From positions 124,001-188,000 of the forward strand of contig JBAZVN010000004.1 of the NCBI GenBank assembly GCA_041660815.1: DNA of 64,000 bases, given 5' to 3'. Each line of letters opens with the position of its first letter. Positions within the stretch are counted from its first letter, which is position 1. Below, piece after piece: positions 8,456 to 18,875 of this stretch. A model generated the notes under the pieces. The model was not told the origin of the DNA and did not search any database. It was given only the letters and a program-made list of their open reading frames with translations. The translations under genes and the position numbers were made by a program. This stretch comes from PALSA-1006 sp041660815 (GTDB lineage Bacteria; Pseudomonadota; Gammaproteobacteria; Burkholderiales; Gallionellaceae).

Positions 8456-9799
8456 ATGTCCTTTAATGCTCTCGGCTTGTCCGCAGAAATCGTCCGCGCT
8501 GTTACCGAGCGCGGTTATACCGAACCCACCCCGATTCAGGCGCAAGCTATTCCGGTTATTTTAAAAGGCAGCGATTTGCTGGGCGGCGCGCAAACAGGTA
8601 CCGGTAAAACTGCCGGTTTTACCCTGCCCTTATTGCATCGTTTGATGGCTAAACCGGTTGCAGGAAAAGCGTTTATCCGCGCCTTGGTGCTCACTCCGAC
8701 GCGTGAACTTGCCGCTCAAGTGGAAGAAAGTGTGCGCGAGTACGGTAAATATTTGCCACTCAGATCGATGATGATGTTCGGCGGCGTTAATATAAATCCT
8801 CAAATAAAACAGTTAAACGGGCGCGTTGATATTCTGGTGGCCACACCGGGACGCTTGTTGGACCACTTGCAGCAAAAGACTGTCGATTTATCCCATGTGG
8901 AAATTTTGGTGCTGGATGAGGCCGACCGGATGTTGGATATGGGCTTTATTCGCGACATCAAAAAGATTCTGGCGATCTTGCCCAAGCAACGCCAAAACCT
9001 GCTGTTCTCCGCAACCTTTTCGGAAGAAATTAAATTGCTCGCCGATGGACTGCTGAATAATCCCGCTCTGATCGAAGTGGCGCGGCGCAACCAGACTGCC
9101 GAGTTGATCGAGCAGCGTGTTTATCCGGTGGATCGTGAGCGCAAGCGCGCTTTGCTTTCGCAACTCATTAAGGAACACAACTGGTTTCAGGTGCTGGTGT
9201 TTACGCGTACCAAACACGGCGCGAATAATCTTTCCGAGTACCTGATTAAAGAGGGCATTCCCGCCATGGCGATTCACGGCAACAAGAGTCAGGCTGCGCG
9301 CACCCGGGCGTTGGCGGAATTTAAAACCGGCAAGCTGCAAGTGCTGTGCGCCACCGACATCGCGGCACGAGGCATTGATATTGCCGAACTGCCGCACGTG
9401 GTTAATTTTGAATTGCCGAATGTGGCGGAAGATTATGTCCACCGTATCGGTCGTACCGGACGCGCGGGCAGCGAAGGTGAAGCGAGTTCGCTGGTGTGTA
9501 TCGATGAACATAAATTGTTGCATGACATTGAGCGTTTGATTAAACGCGAAATTCCCGTGGTGCAAATCCCCGGCTTCGAGCCTGATCCGCGCATCAAAGC
9601 CGAGCCAATTTTGAACGGTTCAAATCGAGGCGCTGGTGGTGGACAGCGTCAAGGTCGCGGCCAATCGGCACCGCGTACCAGTGGCGGGCAAGCCAAAACC
9701 GGCGGTGGCCCAAGAACTGGAGCGCCGGGCGGTAAGCCCAGTGGCGCCGGTCGCGGCGCTGCGCCGGTGTTGCATCGCTCCGGCGGACGGGGGCGTTAA
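8456..9799 (+). CDS. rhlE: DEAD-box RNA helicase RhlE
   Basis: ATP-dependent RNA helicase acting in ribosome maturation and RNA decay. 447 residues. Motifs in order: Q-motif PTPIQAQAIP, Walker A AQTGTGKT (45-52), PTRELAAQ, TPGRLLD, DEAD, SAT, then the second RecA domain with ARGIDI and HRIGRTGRAG. The tail from about residue 375 is Gly/Arg/Gln-rich and low complexity, typical of RhlE RNA-binding tails. The start MSFNALGLS is the family norm. A strong hairpin terminator follows at 9806-9831. Confidence 0.95.
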   Translation: MSFNALGLSAEIVRAVTERGYTEPTPIQAQAIPVILKGSDLLGGAQTGTGKTAGFTLPLLHRLMAKPVAGKAFIRALVLTPTRELAAQVEESVREYGKYLPLRSMMMFGGVNINPQIKQLNGRVDILVATPGRLLDHLQQKTVDLSHVEILVLDEADRMLDMGFIRDIKKILAILPKQRQNLLFSATFSEEIKLLADGLLNNPALIEVARRNQTAELIEQRVYPVDRERKRALLSQLIKEHNWFQVLVFTRTKHGANNLSEYLIKEGIPAMAIHGNKSQAARTRALAEFKTGKLQVLCATDIAARGIDIAELPHVVNFELPNVAEDYVHRIGRTGRAGSEGEASSLVCIDEHKLLHDIERLIKREIPVVQIPGFEPDPRIKAEPILNGSNRGAGGGQRQGRGQSAPRTSGGQAKTGGGPRTGAPGGKPSGAGRGAAPVLHRSGGRGR

Positions 9800-9805
9800 T
9801 GATAA

Positions 9806-9831
9806 GGGCGCGTTATTCGCGCCCTTTTTTT
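9806..9831 (+). terminator. Rho-independent terminator of rhlE
   Basis: GGGCGCG (9806-9812), loop TTATT, CGCGCCC (9818-9824), then seven T. It lies seven bases after the rhlE stop. The run of A on the other strand is short, so it reads mainly on the plus strand. Confidence 0.92.
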
Positions 9832-9852
9832 AACCTAAGGAAACATACCTAA

Positions 9853-10413
9853 ATGACCACTACCATCAATTCAGAAGAAGTAATTGCCGCCACCCAGCTC
9901 TGGTTGGAGCGCGCGGTGATCGGCCTTAACCTTTGTCCGTTCGCTAAAGCAGTTCACGTTAAAAAACAAATTCGCTATGTGGTCAGTGCCGCTACCGCGC
10001 CGGAAGAGCTGCTGCGCGAAGTGCTGGCTGAATTCGAGGTGCTGGCCGAAGCCAGCCCTGAGGCCATTCAAACCACGCTGTTGATTCATCCCAATGTATT
10101 GACTGACTTTCTTGATTACAATGACTTTTTAGAGGTGGTAGATGCGGCCTTGGAAGACGTCGATTTGGCCGGAGAATTGCAAGTGGCAAGCATGCATCCG
10201 CTGTATCAGTTCGCCGATACTGAATTTGACGACATCACCAACTACACCAATCGTTCGCCATATCCTACTTTGCATCTGCTGCGCGAAGCCAGCATTGACG
10301 AGGCCGTCGCCGCTTTTCCCGAAGCAGAAATGATCTACGAGAAAAATATCGAAACCATGCAAAAACTGGGGCATGCGGGCTGGGAAAAGTTGGGACTTGG
10401 GAAGTATAAGTAA
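9853..10413 (+). CDS. DUF1415 family protein
   Basis: 186-residue soluble protein of a family widespread in Proteobacteria and without a known function. Family features: WLERAVIGLNLCPFAK near the N-terminus with a conserved Cys, a central TTLLIHPNVL, and YPTLHLLREAS toward the end. Start ATG 9853 follows AAGGAAACATACCTAA. It stands alone between the rhlE terminator and the convergent DUF721 gene. I do not infer a role. Confidence 0.88.
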   Translation: MTTTINSEEVIAATQLWLERAVIGLNLCPFAKAVHVKKQIRYVVSAATAPEELLREVLAEFEVLAEASPEAIQTTLLIHPNVLTDFLDYNDFLEVVDAALEDVDLAGELQVASMHPLYQFADTEFDDITNYTNRSPYPTLHLLREASIDEAVAAFPEAEMIYEKNIETMQKLGHAGWEKLGLGKYK

Positions 10414-10437
10414 CGCTAAAACACTCTGAATTTAGCG
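10414..10437. terminator. Small hairpin between convergent genes
   Basis: CGCTAAA (10414-10420) and TTTAGCG (10431-10437) are exact inverted repeats with a ten-base loop, just past the DUF1415 stop and facing the convergent DUF721 gene. There is no T-tract, so any terminator role is weak. Confidence 0.35.
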
Positions 10438-10504
10438 CGTTGCATGGCAAGTAGCACTTGTTGTGAAACTGCGCGGCACGATACGACGGCTTCCTTCCGG
10501 GCAA

Positions 10505-10927
10505 CTATTTCCGCCGACTCGCCATACGTGCCAGCGCTGCTTTTAGCGGGGAATCCGCCAGCGATTCGGCCAGCTCGGAGAGTTGGCTTTTTGCTGTATT
10601 ACTCAGGGTTCTAGCGGTGGGTGGCGGCACATAGGCGGGGGCGTTTACTTGCACCTGCACCTGAATTCCAGTAACCTCGCACCCTTTCTCACGCAGGTGG
10701 GTCGCCAATTCTCCGGTCATTTGGCGCAATTTGGCGGCAACCGCGCCATTATCTGCGGCTAAAGTGAGTGTGTTTTGCTTGAAATAAAGCACCCGGCAAC
10801 TGCGCTTTAATGATTTTGGAATGACCTGATCAACCAGCTGTTGCAGCGTAATAAGTTGTCCGGCTTTTTGGGTAAGCTGGCTGAGTTCGTTGCTGGCGGA
10901 TAGAAAGGCATTCAGGCGATGCGGCAC
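10505..10927 (-). CDS. DUF721 / DciA-like protein
   Basis: 140-residue member of the DUF721 family. DciA proteins of this family load the DnaB replicative helicase in many bacteria lacking DnaC. Consistent features: an N-terminal helical segment, then the KH-like pattern with LYFKQNTLTLAADN and LRQMTGELATHLR, and a Pro-rich linker with a basic tail (MASRRK). Its place divergent from an M23 peptidase and secA is the usual betaproteobacterial order. The replication role is inferred from family, not shown here. Confidence 0.78.
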   Translation of the reverse strand: MPHRLNAFLSASNELSQLTQKAGQLITLQQLVDQVIPKSLKRSCRVLYFKQNTLTLAADNGAVAAKLRQMTGELATHLREKGCEVTGIQVQVQVNAPAYVPPPTARTLSNTAKSQLSELAESLADSPLKAALARMASRRK

Positions 10928-10959
10928 GGATGTAAAGATAATTATTGATAGGGACGGGT

Positions 10960-11883
10960 ATGAATCTTATTCTAGTTTCCAATCGTTTGGCAAAAACTCG
11001 TAGCGTAACGCTGACGGGGACGCATTTGTTGCTACTCCTGAGTTTGGGTGTACTGCTGTTCGTGTCTGCCGTGTTGGCGGCGCAATATGCGATCGTGCGC
11101 TTGCAGCCGGGCAGCATCAGTAATGAGCTGCGCGCGTGGTTGGCCAGCGGTTCGCTGGATGCGCAGCAAAAACAGCAGGTTTTACTGCATGAAAACATGG
11201 ACATGATGGCAAAGCGTCTGGGGCAGATGCAGGCGCAGTTGCAGCGTTTGGATACGCTGGGTGCGCGTTTGGCCAAAATGACCGGCATGAAGCCCCAAGA
11301 GTTTTCCTTCGATCAAGCTCCCGCGCAGGGCGGCCCGTATTTGCCGGAAGCGCAGCAGGTGGATATTTCGTTGTTAAATATGAATCAGCAAATTGCCAGC
11401 CTCACCACGCTGCTGAGCGACCGTAATGATAAATTATTGGCGCTGGAAACCATGCTGATGCAAGACAGTTTGAATAAAGGTTTATTGCCTTCCGGCGCGC
11501 CAATTGTTGAGGGGTGGTACTCGTCCAACTTTGGCTGGCGTATCGATCCGTTTACCGGCAGAAATGCGATGCACGAAGGGGTAGATTTTATGGTGCCGGC
11601 TGGCACGCCCATCTATGCTTCTGCCGGTGGCGTGGTGGTTTATGCTGACCTGCATCCGCAGTATGGAAATATGATTGAGATTGATCACGGTAACGAAATT
11701 ATCACCCGCTACGCGCATGCTTCCAAGCTGCTGGCTAAAGTGGGGATGGTGGTGCGGCGCGGTCAGGAAATTGCCAGAGTGGGCAGCACCGGTCGTTCCA
11801 CCGGGAATCATTTGCATTTTGAAGTGAGATTCAAGGGCATGGCGCAAAATCCGGTGCGTTTTTTGCAGAGTTCGGCTGGTTAA
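10960..11883 (+). CDS. M23 family metallopeptidase (LytM/NlpD-like), membrane-anchored
   Basis: Probable periplasmic peptidoglycan endopeptidase or amidase activator of 307 residues. An N-terminal transmembrane helix (about residues 22-45, LLLLLSLGVLLF) is followed by a coiled coil (MAKRLGQMQAQLQRLDTLGARL region) and a C-terminal LytM domain. The domain has the zinc-site motifs MHEGVDF and HLHFEV, so it is likely catalytically competent. The ATG at 10960 is preferred over a TTG five codons upstream. A terminator at 11911-11939 separates it from secA. Confidence 0.9.
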   Translation: MNLILVSNRLAKTRSVTLTGTHLLLLLSLGVLLFVSAVLAAQYAIVRLQPGSISNELRAWLASGSLDAQQKQQVLLHENMDMMAKRLGQMQAQLQRLDTLGARLAKMTGMKPQEFSFDQAPAQGGPYLPEAQQVDISLLNMNQQIASLTTLLSDRNDKLLALETMLMQDSLNKGLLPSGAPIVEGWYSSNFGWRIDPFTGRNAMHEGVDFMVPAGTPIYASAGGVVVYADLHPQYGNMIEIDHGNEIITRYAHASKLLAKVGMVVRRGQEIARVGSTGRSTGNHLHFEVRFKGMAQNPVRFLQSSAG

Positions 11884-11910
11884 GAGCTGTATTAAAAAAT
11901 TAGTTTTCGA

Positions 11911-11939
11911 GGGCGGGGTAGTTTATCCCACCCTTTTTT
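11911..11939 (+). terminator. Rho-independent terminator after M23 peptidase
   Basis: GGGCGGGGTA (11911-11920), short loop, TATCCCACCC (11924-11933) with one mismatch and one G-U pair, then six T. It ends the peptidase transcript 37 bases before secA. Confidence 0.8.
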
Positions 11940-11976
11940 ATCGAATTAGTGTGTAGTGAAAGCGTAAAGTAAAAAC

Positions 11977-14691
<2,715 letters not shown>

Positions 14692-14723
14692 TTTAATCAA
14701 TGAGTTATACTGGAGGCTTAAAA

Positions 14724-15221
14724 ATGGTAACTGACGAATTAGTTATTAATGCTTTGCGTAATTCAACTTTGTCCGAAGAATTGCGCGATTCAGAAATTGA
14801 TCTGCTGGCCAGTTTAATTACGGTGCGAGAATACAAAGCCGGCGAAAATATTTTGGCGCCGGGCGACACGCCGATGAAAGATGCTTTGCTGATTTTAGGC
14901 TCGGGTGATGTTGAGGCAACCGCTTCAACCGGCGGCGAAAATATGACTTTGCATTTGCTGCAAACCGGCGATCTGGCCGGAATCATCGGTTTTGTGGGCG
15001 GCAATGTGATGCAAATTAGTGCCACGGTGGTGGCTAAAACAGACAGCAAAGTGCTGGTGTTGGAGCGTTCACGTTTTGAATCTCTGCTCAACACGCAACC
15101 CGCCATTGTGTACTACGTGATGCGCGGCATTGTGCGTCACACCCATGGAATTGTGCGGCGCATGAATATGCAATCGGTTGAAATGAACAACTATATTCAT
15201 CGCACCCACGGACGTTACTAG
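14724..15221 (+). CDS. Small cyclic nucleotide-binding-fold (Crp-like beta-roll) protein
   Basis: 165 residues with one cNMP-type beta-roll and no DNA-binding helix-turn-helix. The region YKAGENILAPGDTP to VLVLERSRFESLL fits the fold. The phosphate-binding cassette is degenerate: GDLAGIIGFVGG replaces the usual FGE, and no Arg follows, so ligand binding is doubtful. The ATG at 14724 is chosen because GGAGG lies at 14711-14715; an ATG at 14700 precedes that site. It sits between secA and argJ with short gaps. Function unknown. Confidence 0.75.
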   Translation: MVTDELVINALRNSTLSEELRDSEIDLLASLITVREYKAGENILAPGDTPMKDALLILGSGDVEATASTGGENMTLHLLQTGDLAGIIGFVGGNVMQISATVVAKTDSKVLVLERSRFESLLNTQPAIVYYVMRGIVRHTHGIVRRMNMQSVEMNNYIHRTHGRY

Positions 15222-15230
15222 GAGATTTAG

Positions 15231-16448
15231 ATGCCGGTTAATTTGACATCGCCCAACGCCGCTGAACTGTTGCCAGTCAGCGGCATTTTATTGGGCACCG
15301 CTGAAGCCAATATTAAACGCCCTGAGCGCAAAGACCTGCTGATCATCAAATTGGATGACGGCGCCACGGTTGCGGGCGTGTTTACCACGAATCGGTTTTG
15401 TGCCGCACCGGTCATTGTTGCGCAGCAACATTTGGTGGCGGGCAAAGCCATTCGTGCGTTGCTGGTCAACACGGGTAACGCCAACGCGGGTACCGGTGAG
15501 CAGGGGTTAAATGCCGCCAAAATTACCTGTGCGGAACTGGCGAAATTGCTGGGCTGCGCGGCAGAGCAAGTCCTGCCGTTTTCCACCGGGGTGATTATGG
15601 AGCCGTTGCCGGTTGACAAAATTATCGCAGGAATGCCGCAGGCGATTTCCAATCTGAATTCGGATAACTGGTTTAATGCCGCAAATGCGATCATGACCAC
15701 GGATATCGTCGCCAAGGCGGTATCGCGTCAGGTGCAAATTGGCGGAAAGACCATCACCGTCACCGGTATGTCCAAAGGTTCCGGCATGATTCATCCCAAC
15801 ATGGCCACCATGCTGGGTTACATCGCGACCGATGCGGCGATTGCCCAGCCTCTGTTGCAGCAAATGGTCAGCGAGGCCGCGAACCGTTCGTTTAATTGCA
15901 TTACGGTGGACGGCGATACCTCCACCAACGATGCGCTGATGCTGATTGCCACCGGCAAGAGCGGCGTGAATATTGATGCGTCCAATCGCGCACAGATGCA
16001 GGCGGTAATTACCGAGGTGGCCACCGCGTTGGCGCAGGCGATTGTGCGTGACGGGGAAGGCGCAACCAAATTCATCACCATTCAAATTGAAGGCGGAAAA
16101 GACGAAGCCGAATGCAAAAAAATCGGCTACGCGATTGCCCATTCGCCCTTGGTGAAAACGGCTTTCTTCGCTTCCGATCCCAACCTCGGACGCATTCTCG
16201 CCGCGATCGGCTATGCCGGTGTCAATGATCTGAATGTGGAAACGTTGCGGCTGTATCTGGATGACGTTTTGGTGGCCGAGAATGGCGGGCGTGCGCTGAG
16301 TTATCAGGAAGCGGACGGTCAGCGCGTGATGCAGCAAAGCGACATTGCCATCCGTGTGCTGCTCAATCGCGGTGCGGTGAATGCCACGTTGTGGACCTGC
16401 GATTTTTCTTACGATTACGTCAAGATTAACGCCAGTTACCGGAGTTAG
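15231..16448 (+). CDS. argJ: Bifunctional glutamate N-acetyltransferase/amino-acid acetyltransferase ArgJ
   Basis: Catalyses transacetylation from N-acetylornithine to glutamate in the cyclic arginine pathway, and may also acetylate glutamate from acetyl-CoA. 405 residues. The self-cleavage site that yields alpha and beta chains is seen in GSGMIHPNMATMLGY, where cleavage before the Thr exposes the nucleophile. The N-terminal TTNRFCAAPV and VNTGNANAGTG (oxyanion region) are also present. Start ATG 15231 has GGAGATTTAG upstream, nine bases after the cNMP-fold gene. Its stop is six bases from that of the convergent DUF3025 gene. Confidence 0.96.
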   Translation: MPVNLTSPNAAELLPVSGILLGTAEANIKRPERKDLLIIKLDDGATVAGVFTTNRFCAAPVIVAQQHLVAGKAIRALLVNTGNANAGTGEQGLNAAKITCAELAKLLGCAAEQVLPFSTGVIMEPLPVDKIIAGMPQAISNLNSDNWFNAANAIMTTDIVAKAVSRQVQIGGKTITVTGMSKGSGMIHPNMATMLGYIATDAAIAQPLLQQMVSEAANRSFNCITVDGDTSTNDALMLIATGKSGVNIDASNRAQMQAVITEVATALAQAIVRDGEGATKFITIQIEGGKDEAECKKIGYAIAHSPLVKTAFFASDPNLGRILAAIGYAGVNDLNVETLRLYLDDVLVAENGGRALSYQEADGQRVMQQSDIAIRVLLNRGAVNATLWTCDFSYDYVKINASYRS

Positions 16449-16454
16449 TTCAAG

Positions 16455-17291
16455 TCAGTAAAGTGAGCTTTTATTTCTGCCCGGCCGGAAGTAGTGTTGA
16501 TTTTCGTAATACGCTTCCTTCCGGTTGGCGTTATCCCAGCCTGGAATGCCCAATAGTGGTACTGGTGTAATGCATTGATTTAATACGATTTTATTTGTGG
16601 CGTCAAGGTATTCTGCAACCTTGGCATCCACATGCGCTAGGCGTTTTTCCAGCGGCCAGGTAAAAAATTCATTTTCAACTTTTATGCACAAACCTTGTCC
16701 GGTAAATCCGATATAGGGGTGCATGGCTTTTTCATACAAGCCGTGGCCGAAAATATAAAAGCCCATCGATTTTTTTAGTTGTTCGCGCTGTGTCCAGAAC
16801 AATTCTTTCCATTTAAAGTCGCACAATAATTCTTTTAAATGCGGGTCTGCATAGGCAACGATGACGCCGGATTCATCCAGTAAAGTTGCGTGGTCGCGTA
16901 CCTTGCCGCGCTGAGTTTGCAAGGGTAAGTCCGGATGGGTAAGCGCCCGATAATGCAGGGCGTTGATGGCGGCTTTGCTGTGCGGAAAAGTTAGCCATAC
17001 CAGTGCATTAAATAAATCGTGCAGATTATCGTCGCGCGTTTGTACTTCACCCGTTAAAAAACAGCGTGGTTCGTATTGCGCCTCGAATGCCAGTTTGCCA
17101 GTTGCCTGTGCAACAAAGTGCAGCGGTTTGTCGCTTAAGGTTGTGATATTTCCATACCCGGCAAGCAATGTATTCAGTGTGTGCCGGGTTGGGAAGGCGT
17201 GCTGATCAAGCTGGCGCAAGACCGGATAGAGCGGTTCAAAAAATGGCGAGTCGAGTAGTTCGTCGCGATTCCACTGTGACGGGTTTTGCAT
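16455..17291 (-). CDS. DUF3025 family protein
   Basis: 278-residue soluble protein of unknown function found in Beta- and Gammaproteobacteria. Family features are RCFLTGEVQTRDDNLHD with ALVWLTFPHSKAAIN near the middle, and PLLGIPGWDNANRKEAYY near the end. The ATG at 17291 (MQNPSQW) is preferred to a TTG seven codons upstream. Transcribed alone; divergent from the PPi-phosphofructokinase gene. Confidence 0.85.
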   Translation of the reverse strand: MQNPSQWNRDELLDSPFFEPLYPVLRQLDQHAFPTRHTLNTLLAGYGNITTLSDKPLHFVAQATGKLAFEAQYEPRCFLTGEVQTRDDNLHDLFNALVWLTFPHSKAAINALHYRALTHPDLPLQTQRGKVRDHATLLDESGVIVAYADPHLKELLCDFKWKELFWTQREQLKKSMGFYIFGHGLYEKAMHPYIGFTGQGLCIKVENEFFTWPLEKRLAHVDAKVAEYLDATNKIVLNQCITPVPLLGIPGWDNANRKEAYYENQHYFRPGRNKSSLY

Positions 17292-17408
17292 GGTGTTGAT
17301 CCAAAATTCCAATAAAAAATAAATCTGCTTTAAACCTGACTAAGTTGCGCAATATAACGCTGAATCGGGTGCGTAACATATTCTGAAAAATGTTTTTTTG
17401 TCGCAACA

Positions 17409-17437
17409 TTGATACAGATTTATTTCGTTCATATAAT
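17409..17437 (+). promoter_or_regulatory. Sigma-70 promoter of the PPi-phosphofructokinase gene
   Basis: TTGATA (17409-17414), a 17-base spacer, and TATAAT (17432-17437): a five-of-six -35 and a perfect -10. Transcription should begin near 17444, giving a leader of about 60 bases. AAGGGAG at 17493-17499 precedes the ATG at 17506. It is the best promoter match I noticed in the window and implies high, largely constitutive expression. Confidence 0.85.
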
Positions 17438-17505
17438 TCGCGTAATATGCCGTCTATATCATCACCCCGTAACTTTTCGATTCATCTTTTACAAGGGAGT
17501 TTTAT

Positions 17506-18765
17506 ATGGCCAAGAAGAATGCGTTTTATGCTCAATCCGGCGGCGTGACTGCTGTCATCAATGCTTCAGCCTCCGGCGTCATCGAGACTGCGCGCAAACA
17601 CAAAGACATCATCGGGAAAGTTTATGCGGGGCGCAACGGCATCATCGGGGCGTTGACTGAAGACCTGATCGATACCTCCAAAGAAACTGCCAAAGACATT
17701 GCCGCGCTGCGCTATACGCCATCGGGCGCATTTGGCTCGTGCCGTTTCAAGCTCAAAGGCCTGGAAGAAAACAAGCTGCAATACGAGCGCCTGATCGAAG
17801 TATTCAAAGCGCACAACATCGGTTATTTCTTCTATAACGGCGGCGGAGATTCCGCCGATACCTGTTTGAAAGTATCGCAACTTTCCGAAAAAATGGGCTA
17901 TCCGCTGCAGGCTATTCATGTGCCTAAAACGGTGGATAATGATTTGCCGATTACCGATTGCTGTCCCGGTTTTGGATCGGTTGCCAAATATGTGGCGGTG
18001 TCGATGCGCGAAGCCAGCTTTGACGTGGCGTCCATGTGCAAGACATCCACCAAGGTGTTTGTCATGGAAGTGATGGGGCGTCATGCGGGATGGATTGCGG
18101 CAGCCGGCGGTTTGGCCTCCGATGAGAAATGCGAATTGCCGATTGTGATTTTGTTTCCGGAAATCGCTTTCAATAAAGCCAAGTTTTTGGCCAAGGTGGA
18201 TGCGATGGTGAAGAAGCACGGCTATTGTTCAATCGTTGTTTCCGAAGGTGTGCACGGTGAAGACGGTAAATTCTTGTCCGATCAGGGCGTGCGCGATGCG
18301 TTCGGCCATGCCCAGTTGGGTGGTGCGGCACCGGTAATCGCCAACATGGTTAAAGAAGCATTGGGCTACAAATTCCATTGGGCGGTTGCCGACTATTTGC
18401 AACGCGCCGCGCGCCACATCGCTTCCAAGACCGATGTTGATCAGGCTTATGCGCTGGGTCAGGCTGCCGTTGAGCTGGCCCTGCAGGGCAAAAATGCGGT
18501 GATGCCTACCGTGGATCGCATTTCCGACAAGCCGTACAAATGGAAGATCGGCGTGGCGCAACTCAGCAAGGTTGCCAACGTGGAAAAAATGATGCCGCGC
18601 AGTTTTATCACCAAGGATGGTTTCGGGATTACCGAAAAATGCCGTGCGTATTTGTCGCCGCTGATTAAAGGCGAAGACTATCCAACTTTTAAGAATGGTT
18701 TACCGCAGTACGTGCAATTGAAAAATGTGGCCGTGGCTAAAAAACTGGGTGAATTTAAACTCTAA
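17506..18765 (+). CDS. pfp: Pyrophosphate-dependent 6-phosphofructokinase
   Basis: Reversibly phosphorylates fructose 6-phosphate with pyrophosphate instead of ATP. 419 residues. The nucleotide/PPi loop is GGGDSA, and the active-site PKTVDND carries the Lys characteristic of PPi-dependent enzymes. MGRHAGWIAA and the C-terminal substrate region complete the fold. The gene is followed by the proton-pumping pyrophosphatase hppA, a pairing known from methanotrophs and some other Proteobacteria, in which PPi is recycled as an energy currency. Strong promoter and ribosome site (AAGGGAG). Assignment to the PPi-using group rests on the active-site Lys and context. Confidence 0.92.
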   Translation: MAKKNAFYAQSGGVTAVINASASGVIETARKHKDIIGKVYAGRNGIIGALTEDLIDTSKETAKDIAALRYTPSGAFGSCRFKLKGLEENKLQYERLIEVFKAHNIGYFFYNGGGDSADTCLKVSQLSEKMGYPLQAIHVPKTVDNDLPITDCCPGFGSVAKYVAVSMREASFDVASMCKTSTKVFVMEVMGRHAGWIAAAGGLASDEKCELPIVILFPEIAFNKAKFLAKVDAMVKKHGYCSIVVSEGVHGEDGKFLSDQGVRDAFGHAQLGGAAPVIANMVKEALGYKFHWAVADYLQRAARHIASKTDVDQAYALGQAAVELALQGKNAVMPTVDRISDKPYKWKIGVAQLSKVANVEKMMPRSFITKDGFGITEKCRAYLSPLIKGEDYPTFKNGLPQYVQLKNVAVAKKLGEFKL

Positions 18766-18780
18766 TCCGCCGCAGAAGAG

Positions 18781-18812
18781 CAGGGGAAAGCCCGGAAGGT
18801 TGTAGGGCCCCT
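18781..18812 (+). promoter_or_regulatory. Hairpin between pfp and hppA
   Basis: CAGGG..GCCC (18781-18793) can pair with GGGC..CCCTG (18804-18812) around an 11-base loop, with a GAAA bulge. No T-tract follows, so it is more likely an mRNA-processing or stabilising hairpin than a terminator. It could set the ratio of the two products. Confidence 0.35.
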
Positions 18813-18875
18813 GTAGTCGTTTTACTCGGGTAAATCCGTGTTTATTTGTCGCTAACTACTATCGGGGAGAACACC

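Noticed and set aside
15507..16337. Long reading frame antisense to argJ
   Set aside because: Shadow of argJ, low-complexity His/Arg-rich translation, no independent evidence.
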